NCBI RefSeq assembly: GCF_000716875.1
Contig: NZ_JNWQ01000137.1
Coordinates: 1 to 10,338 of the forward strand
Source: Streptomyces novaecaesareae
GTDB taxonomy: Bacteria; Actinomycetota; Actinomycetes; Streptomycetales; Streptomycetaceae
Length of the DNA stretch: 10,338 bases
Reading direction: 5' to 3'
This document shows positions 6,747 to 10,338 of the stretch, piece after piece (position 1 is the first letter of the stretch; the number at the start of each line of letters is the position of its first letter). The translations under genes were made by a program, and so were the position numbers. The notes under the pieces were generated by a model. The model was not told where the DNA came from, did no database searches, and worked only from the letters and a program-made list of their open reading frames with translations.

Positions 6747-6760
6747 ACAAGATCGGCACC

Positions 6761-6794
6761 ACCCTAGGCTCTGCCGTAAATCTCTTCACGTCAA
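6761..6794 (-). promoter_or_regulatory. Candidate citrate synthase promoter
   Basis: On the minus strand TAGGGT (6761-6766) is a strong actinobacterial -10. GTGAAG (6784-6789) lies 17 bp upstream of it; TTGACG (6789-6794) is a better -35 hexamer but 22 bp away, which is too far. Predicted transcription start is near 6754, giving a leader of about 150 nt before the GTG at 6602. The -35 region is buried in the palindrome at 6781-6798. Confidence 0.5.
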
Positions 6795-6798
6795 GAGA
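6781..6798. promoter_or_regulatory. 18-bp near-palindromic operator candidate upstream of citrate synthase
   Basis: TCTCTT at 6781-6786 and AAGAGA at 6793-6798 flank C-ACGT-C, so eight of nine base pairs are symmetric. The minus-strand reading is TCTCTTGACGTGAAGAGA. It covers the -35 region, a position that suits repression. The core resembles TCTTGA-type palindromes that I recall upstream of Streptomyces TCA-cycle genes, linked to the MarR-family regulator TamR. That assignment is from memory and uncertain; the palindrome itself is seen directly. Confidence 0.55.
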
Positions 6799-6827
6799 AC
6801 TTTAAAGGCAACCATCCTGTTGGATAA

Positions 6828-9059
6828 TCATCCAGTAGCCAGCCGATGATCGAGCGCGGTATGCCTCCGACCTGCACTGACGGCCCGTACGGCCTGCGCG
6901 ATCGCCTTCCGTGACCCGACCAGCACCACGAGTTTCCGTGCCCTGGTCACGGCGGTGTAGAGCAGGTTCCGCTGGAGCATCGTCCACGCGGACATAGTGA
7001 CCGGAATCACCACGACCGGGTACTCACTGCCCTGCGAGCGGTGGATCGTCACCGCGTACGCGTGGGCCAGCTCGTCCAGCTCGTCGAAGTCGTACGCCAC
7101 CTCCTCGTCCTCGTCGGTGAGCACCGTCAACCGCTGGTCGTCCACGCTGAGGGCGGTCACCACCCCCACCGTGCCGTTGAAGACACCGTTGCGCCCCTTG
7201 TCGTAGTTGTTGCGGATCTGCGTGACCTTGTCCCCCACTCTGAACGTGCGACCACCGAAGCGGCGTTCAGCCAGCCCCTCCCGGGCCGGCGTCACCGCCC
7301 CCTGCAACAGCGTGTTCAGGTTCCCCGCGCCCGCCGGGCCCCGGTGCATCGGCGCCAGCACCTGGACGTCCCGGCGCGGGTCGAAGCCGAACTTCTGCGG
7401 GATCCGGCGCGCCACCACGTCCACCGTCAACCCGGCGGCCCGCTCCGCGTCGTCCTCCGCGAACAGGAAGAAGTCCGCCAGACCCTCCGTCAGGGGCGGC
7501 CTGCCCTCGTTGATCCGGTGCGCGTTGGTCACCACGCCCGACTGCTGGGCCTGCCGGAAGATCCTGGTCAGCCGCACCGAGGGGATCGGCCCGCCCTCCG
7601 CCAGCAGGTCCCGCAGCACCTCGCCGGCACCCACCGAGGGCAGCTGGTCCACGTCCCCCACGAAGAGCAGGTGGGCGCCCATCGGCACCGCCTTGACCAG
7701 CTTGTTCGCCAGGATCAGGTCCAGCATCGAGGCCTCGTCGACCACCACCAGGTCCGCGTCCAGCGGCCGGTCCCGGTCGTACGCGGCGTCCCCGCCCGGC
7801 TTCAGCTCCAGCAGCCGGTGGACCGTCGAGGCCTCCACCCCGGTCAGCTCCGCCAGCCGCTTCGCCGCCCGGCCGGTCGGCGCCGCCAGGACCACCTTGG
7901 CCCGCTTCGCCAGCGCCAGCGTCACGATCGACCGCACCGTGAACGACTTGCCGCAGCCCGGACCGCCCGTCAGCACCGCGACCTTCTCGGTCAACGCCAG
8001 CCGCACCGACTGCTCCTGCTCCGGCGCCAGCTCCGCCCCGGTCCGCTTCGCCAGCCAGTCCAGCGCCACCGGCCAGTCCACCGATCCGAACCACGGCATC
8101 CGGTCCGCATCCGACCGCAGCAACCGCGCCAGCTGGTTGGCCAGCGAGATCTCCGCCCGGTGGAACGGCACCAGGTACACCGCGGTGACCGGCTCGCCGC
8201 CCTCACCCGGCACCGCCTCGCGCACCACCCCCTCGGCCGCCACCAGCTCCGCCAGGCAGTCGATCACCAGCCCGACGTCCACCTGCAGCAGCTTCACACC
8301 GTCCGCGATCAGCCGCTCCTCCGGCAGGAAGCAGTGCCCCTGGTCGGTGCTCTGCGACAGCGCGTACTGCAGCCCCGCCTTCACCCGCTCCGGGCTGTCG
8401 TGCGGGATCCCCACCGCCTGCGCGATCCGGTCCGCCGTGAGGAAGCCGATGCCCCACACGTCCCCGGCCAGCCGGTACGGCTCGTTCTTCACCACACCGA
8501 TCGAGCCGTCGCCGTACTGCTTGTAGATTCGCACAGCCAGCGAGGTCGACACCCCGACCCCCTGCAGGAAGACCATCACCTCCTTGATGGCCTTCTGCTC
8601 CTCCCAGGCCGCCGCGATCTTCTTCGTCCGCTTCGGCCCCAGCCCCGGCACCTCGATCAGCCGGCCCGGCTCGTTCTCGATCACCTCCAGGGTGTCCACC
8701 CCGAAGCGCTCCACGATCCGCTCGGCGAACCGCGGCCCGATCCCCTTGATCAACCCCGAGCCGAGGTAGCGCTGGATGCCCTGCACCGTGGCCGGCAGCA
8801 CCGTCGTGTAGTTCTCCACCGTGAACTGCCGCCCGTACTGCGGGTGCGAGCCCCACCGGCCGTGCAGCCGCAGCGACTCCCCGACCTGCGCGCCCAACAG
8901 CGCGCCCACCACGGTCAGCAGGTCGTTCCCGCCGCGGCCGGTGTCGACCCGGGCCACGGTGTAGCCGGTCTCCTCGTTGGCGTACGTGATCCGCTCCAGC
9001 ACGCCCTCGACCTGCGCGAGCTGGAGCGGCTGCTGCCCCGACTGCGCCTGCTTGCTCAC
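6828..9059 (-). CDS. recD2: RecD2-type SF1B DNA helicase
   Basis: A 743-residue ATP-dependent 5'-3' DNA helicase of the RecD2 family, which works without RecB and RecC in DNA repair and replication-fork maintenance. The N-terminal region (about 1-220) has an OB-like segment followed by helix-hairpin-helix motifs near 103-120 (IKGIGPRFAE), 137-151 (VPGLGPKRTK) and 200-216 (VWGIGFLTAD). The motor domain has Walker A GGPGCGKS at 365-372 (K371), APTGRAAKRL (motif Ia), DEAS with D441 and E442 (Walker B), VGDVDQLPSVG (motif III), TRIFRQ (motif IV), HRSQGSEY from H673 and the TAVTRARK element (motif VI region). The GTG start at 9059 has AGGGGG about five bases upstream and gives the usual family length. 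Its stop lies 33 bp before the citrate synthase operator, and I see no strong terminator between them. Confidence 0.95.
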   Translation of the reverse strand: MSKQAQSGQQPLQLAQVEGVLERITYANEETGYTVARVDTGRGGNDLLTVVGALLGAQVGESLRLHGRWGSHPQYGRQFTVENYTTVLPATVQGIQRYLGSGLIKGIGPRFAERIVERFGVDTLEVIENEPGRLIEVPGLGPKRTKKIAAAWEEQKAIKEVMVFLQGVGVSTSLAVRIYKQYGDGSIGVVKNEPYRLAGDVWGIGFLTADRIAQAVGIPHDSPERVKAGLQYALSQSTDQGHCFLPEERLIADGVKLLQVDVGLVIDCLAELVAAEGVVREAVPGEGGEPVTAVYLVPFHRAEISLANQLARLLRSDADRMPWFGSVDWPVALDWLAKRTGAELAPEQEQSVRLALTEKVAVLTGGPGCGKSFTVRSIVTLALAKRAKVVLAAPTGRAAKRLAELTGVEASTVHRLLELKPGGDAAYDRDRPLDADLVVVDEASMLDLILANKLVKAVPMGAHLLFVGDVDQLPSVGAGEVLRDLLAEGGPIPSVRLTRIFRQAQQSGVVTNAHRINEGRPPLTEGLADFFLFAEDDAERAAGLTVDVVARRIPQKFGFDPRRDVQVLAPMHRGPAGAGNLNTLLQGAVTPAREGLAERRFGGRTFRVGDKVTQIRNNYDKGRNGVFNGTVGVVTALSVDDQRLTVLTDEDEEVAYDFDELDELAHAYAVTIHRSQGSEYPVVVIPVTMSAWTMLQRNLLYTAVTRARKLVVLVGSRKAIAQAVRAVSAGRRHTALDHRLATG

Positions 9060-9074
9060 CGGGCCCCCTTCGAC

Positions 9075-9110
9075 CGGTACGGGTGGATCATTCCGCTACG
9101 CACCGTACCG
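9075..9110. repeat. Inverted repeat upstream of recD2
   Basis: CGGTACGGGTG at 9075-9085 and CACCGTACCG at 9101-9110 are inverted copies with one extra G in the left arm and a 15-bp spacer. It starts 15 bp upstream of the recD2 start codon. It could be an operator or a leader hairpin. I could not assign a convincing recD2 promoter nearby. Confidence 0.4.
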
Positions 9111-9170
9111 CCCGGCCCCGACAGACCCACAGCCCCGAACCCGAGCCCGAACGTACGCCCGAACCCTGCC

Positions 9171-9199
9171 GTGCACCGCCCCCGCCGAGGTGCCAGGCT
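9171..9199 (+). promoter_or_regulatory. Candidate promoter of the VOC gene (GTGCAC-N17-CAGGCT)
   Basis: GTGCAC at 9171-9176 and CAGGCT at 9194-9199 have 17-bp spacing and moderate similarity to housekeeping actinobacterial promoters. It would start transcription about 58 bp before the VOC ATG. Weak evidence in a GC-rich background. Confidence 0.3.
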
Positions 9200-9263
9200 G
9201 GGAGGAGCCGCGGGGGACCGTCGACCGCGCCCGCCCGGGCCCCGTCCGAGGAGCAGTGCCGCC

Positions 9264-10055
9264 ATGCTTAACACCGCCTTCCGCCCCGGCTCCCCCGACT
9301 GGCTCGACCTGAGCAGCCCCGACACCCGGGCCTCCGTCGACTTCTACACCGCGCTGTTCGGCTGGACCTTCGACTCGGCGGGCCCCGAGGCCGGCGGCTA
9401 CGGCTTCTTCCAGCTCGGCGGCCGGACGGTCGCCGCCCTCGGCCCGCTCACCGAGGAGGGCGCACTACCCGCCTGGACGCTGTACTTCGCCACCCTCGAC
9501 GCCGACCGCACCACCGAACTCGTCGAAGAGGCCGGCGGCCGCGTCCGGTTCACCCCCTTCGACGTCTTCACCGCGGGCCGGATGGCCGGGTACACCGACC
9601 CCACCGGCGCCGAATTCGCCGTCTGGCAGCCGCACGACACCCGCGGCCTGGATCTCGTCGACGAGGAGGGCAGCCTCTGCTGGGCCGAGTGCTACAGCGT
9701 CGACGCCGAGCGCGCCAAGTCCTTCTACCGCACCGTCTTCGGCTGGCAGGAGCAGGACGTCCCGCTCGAAGGCGCGCTCTACACCGTCCTCACCCCGGCC
9801 GGCGGCGGCACCGACGACGCCCACGGCGGCATCATGCAACTCGGCCCCGACCAGACCGCCGCCGGCACCACCTCGCACTGGCTCCCGTACTTCGAGGTCC
9901 CCAACACGGACGCCAGCCTCGCCATCGCCACCAACCTCGGCGCCACGGTGCGGATCCCGGCCATGGACGTGCACGGCGTCGGCCGCCTCGGCCAGCTGAC
10001 CGACCCGCACGGCGCCGTCTTCGCCGTCATCACCAGCGCCAAGCCGGGAGAGTGA
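9264..10055 (+). CDS. Two-module VOC family protein (glyoxalase/dioxygenase fold, Cfp30B-like)
   Basis: A 263-residue protein built from two VOC (vicinal oxygen chelate) modules, about 10-122 and 137-257. Each starts with a DFYTALFGW/SFYRTVFGW helix (26-34 and 153-161) and ends with a matching G-R-x5-DP-x-GA strand (105-116 and 240-251), which shows an internal duplication. The pattern closely resembles M. tuberculosis Rv0577 (Cfp30B/TB27.3) from memory, including the opening GSPDWLDL and the AGRM-DPTGA segment. Many relatives lack a proven enzyme activity; some VOC proteins detoxify methylglyoxal, bind antibiotics or act as dioxygenases. I cannot assign a metal site or substrate with confidence. 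The ATG at 9264 has GAGGAG at 9248-9253, ten bases upstream. The gene is monocistronic and divergent from recD2. Confidence 0.92.
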   Translation: MLNTAFRPGSPDWLDLSSPDTRASVDFYTALFGWTFDSAGPEAGGYGFFQLGGRTVAALGPLTEEGALPAWTLYFATLDADRTTELVEEAGGRVRFTPFDVFTAGRMAGYTDPTGAEFAVWQPHDTRGLDLVDEEGSLCWAECYSVDAERAKSFYRTVFGWQEQDVPLEGALYTVLTPAGGGTDDAHGGIMQLGPDQTAAGTTSHWLPYFEVPNTDASLAIATNLGATVRIPAMDVHGVGRLGQLTDPHGAVFAVITSAKPGE

Positions 10056-10066
10056 CACCGGCTCAG

Positions 10067-10095
10067 CCTTCAGTGCCTCAGAGGGGCCCTGAAGG
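10067..10095 (+). terminator. Possible terminator of the VOC gene
   Basis: CCTTCAG at 10067-10073 pairs with CTGAAGG at 10089-10095. After one mismatch three more G-C pairs form (10075-10077 with 10085-10087) around a 7-nt loop. It lies 11 bp after the stop codon and has no T-run. Confidence 0.5.
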
Positions 10096-10241
10096 GGCGC
10101 TACGGGCGTAGACAGGCCGGAGGCGGGGGAGGGGAAGGCCTGTGGTTCCTGATCATGAGGCACACGGCCGCTCTGGCCGTCCTGACGGTTCCTACGTTTC
10201 CGGCGATTTCGAGCTCAACACCTGAAAAGGCCCGGAAATGC

Positions 10242-10278
10242 GAAGAACCCCCATCCGGGATCCGGATGGGGGTTCTTC
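10242..10278 (-). terminator. rRNA operon terminator (17-bp perfect stem)
   Basis: GAAGAACCCCCATCCGG at 10242-10258 pairs perfectly with 10262-10278 around a GAT loop. Read on the minus strand it follows the 5S rRNA 3' end by nine bases, and TTCTT plus a later TTT provide the T-rich side. This is the expected intrinsic terminator of a ribosomal RNA operon entering from the right. The remaining 10096-10241 holds nothing I can name. Confidence 0.9.
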
Positions 10279-10287
10279 AGAAGAATT

Positions 10288-10338
10288 GTTCGGCGGCGTC
10301 CTACTCTCCCACAGGGTCCCCCCTGCAGTACCATCGGC
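10288..10338 (-). rRNA. rrf: 5S ribosomal RNA, 3' end only (partial)
   Basis: Read on the minus strand, the last 51 bases give the 3' part of an actinobacterial 5S rRNA: GCCGATGGTACTGCAGG, then GGACCCTGTGGGAGAGTAGG, then ACGCCGCCGAAC. The mature 3' end is near 10288. About 70 nt of the usual ~120 nt lie outside the window, with 23S and 16S rRNA expected further right. The truncation is at the window edge, not a damaged gene. Confidence 0.95.

Noticed and set aside
7041..10055. 1004-codon plus-strand frame running from recD2 antisense into the VOC gene
   Set aside because: The first part is an Arg/His/Gln-rich shadow of recD2. Only the portion from ATG 9264, with its own ribosome site, is a recognisable protein.
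10155..10338. Open plus-strand frame from ATG 10155 to the window end
   Set aside because: It runs across the rRNA terminator and antisense to 5S rRNA with no ribosome site, so it is not a gene.
67..10338. Mobile element, CRISPR array, prophage, toxin-antitoxin or defence cluster
   Set aside because: No transposase, integrase, direct-repeat array, attachment site or defence-type gene is visible. Gene content and base composition look like uniform core chromosome.

Overview
The window is GC-rich with strong G/C third-position bias. It carries an actinobacterial-type citrate synthase, a mycobacterial-like two-module VOC protein and a 5S rRNA end typical of Streptomyces. I read it as a Streptomycetaceae chromosome (Streptomyces or Kitasatospora). 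The order copZA ... citrate synthase, RecD2-like helicase matches, as I recall it, the core S. coelicolor region around SCO2730-SCO2737, so this looks like conserved core chromosome rather than an accessory island. I see no transposase, phage gene, CRISPR array or toxin-antitoxin pair.

The first 66 bases are not genomic: they are an Illumina P5/i5/Nextera adapter ending in the Tn5 mosaic end. The right edge stops inside a 5S rRNA gene, a repeat that often breaks short-read assemblies. The window therefore looks like a whole small contig with both ends set by sequencing or assembly.

Left block (67-3965): a membrane-anchored SpoIIE/PP2C-type phosphatase (minus strand) is divergent from a copper-efflux operon copZ-copA (plus strand). 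The 113-bp gap between them holds a promoter overlapped by a 17-bp palindrome typical of the CsoR copper repressor. CopZ would carry Cu(I) to CopA, which exports it, and CsoR would release the promoter when copper is present. An 11-bp hairpin separates copZ from copA.

Middle (3966-6827): copA converges on a short-chain dehydrogenase/reductase (SDR) gene across a bidirectional terminator-like hairpin. A 535-bp gap follows between the SDR gene and citrate synthase. It holds a leader hairpin, an ECF-sigma-like promoter, a possible 43-codon ORF or small RNA, and two tandem GC-rich hairpins that end citrate synthase. Citrate synthase (minus strand) has its own promoter, with an 18-bp near-palindrome over the -35 region that suggests regulation by a MarR-type factor.

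Right block (6828-10338): a RecD2-type helicase (minus strand) is divergent from a VOC (glyoxalase/dioxygenase fold) gene (plus strand). After the VOC gene come a candidate terminator, a strong rRNA terminator and the 3' end of a 5S rRNA gene on the minus strand.

I found no clearly new multi-gene system. The best undescribed candidate is the intergenic transcription unit at about 4972-5297. The other points of interest are regulatory palindromes and the adapter artefact.
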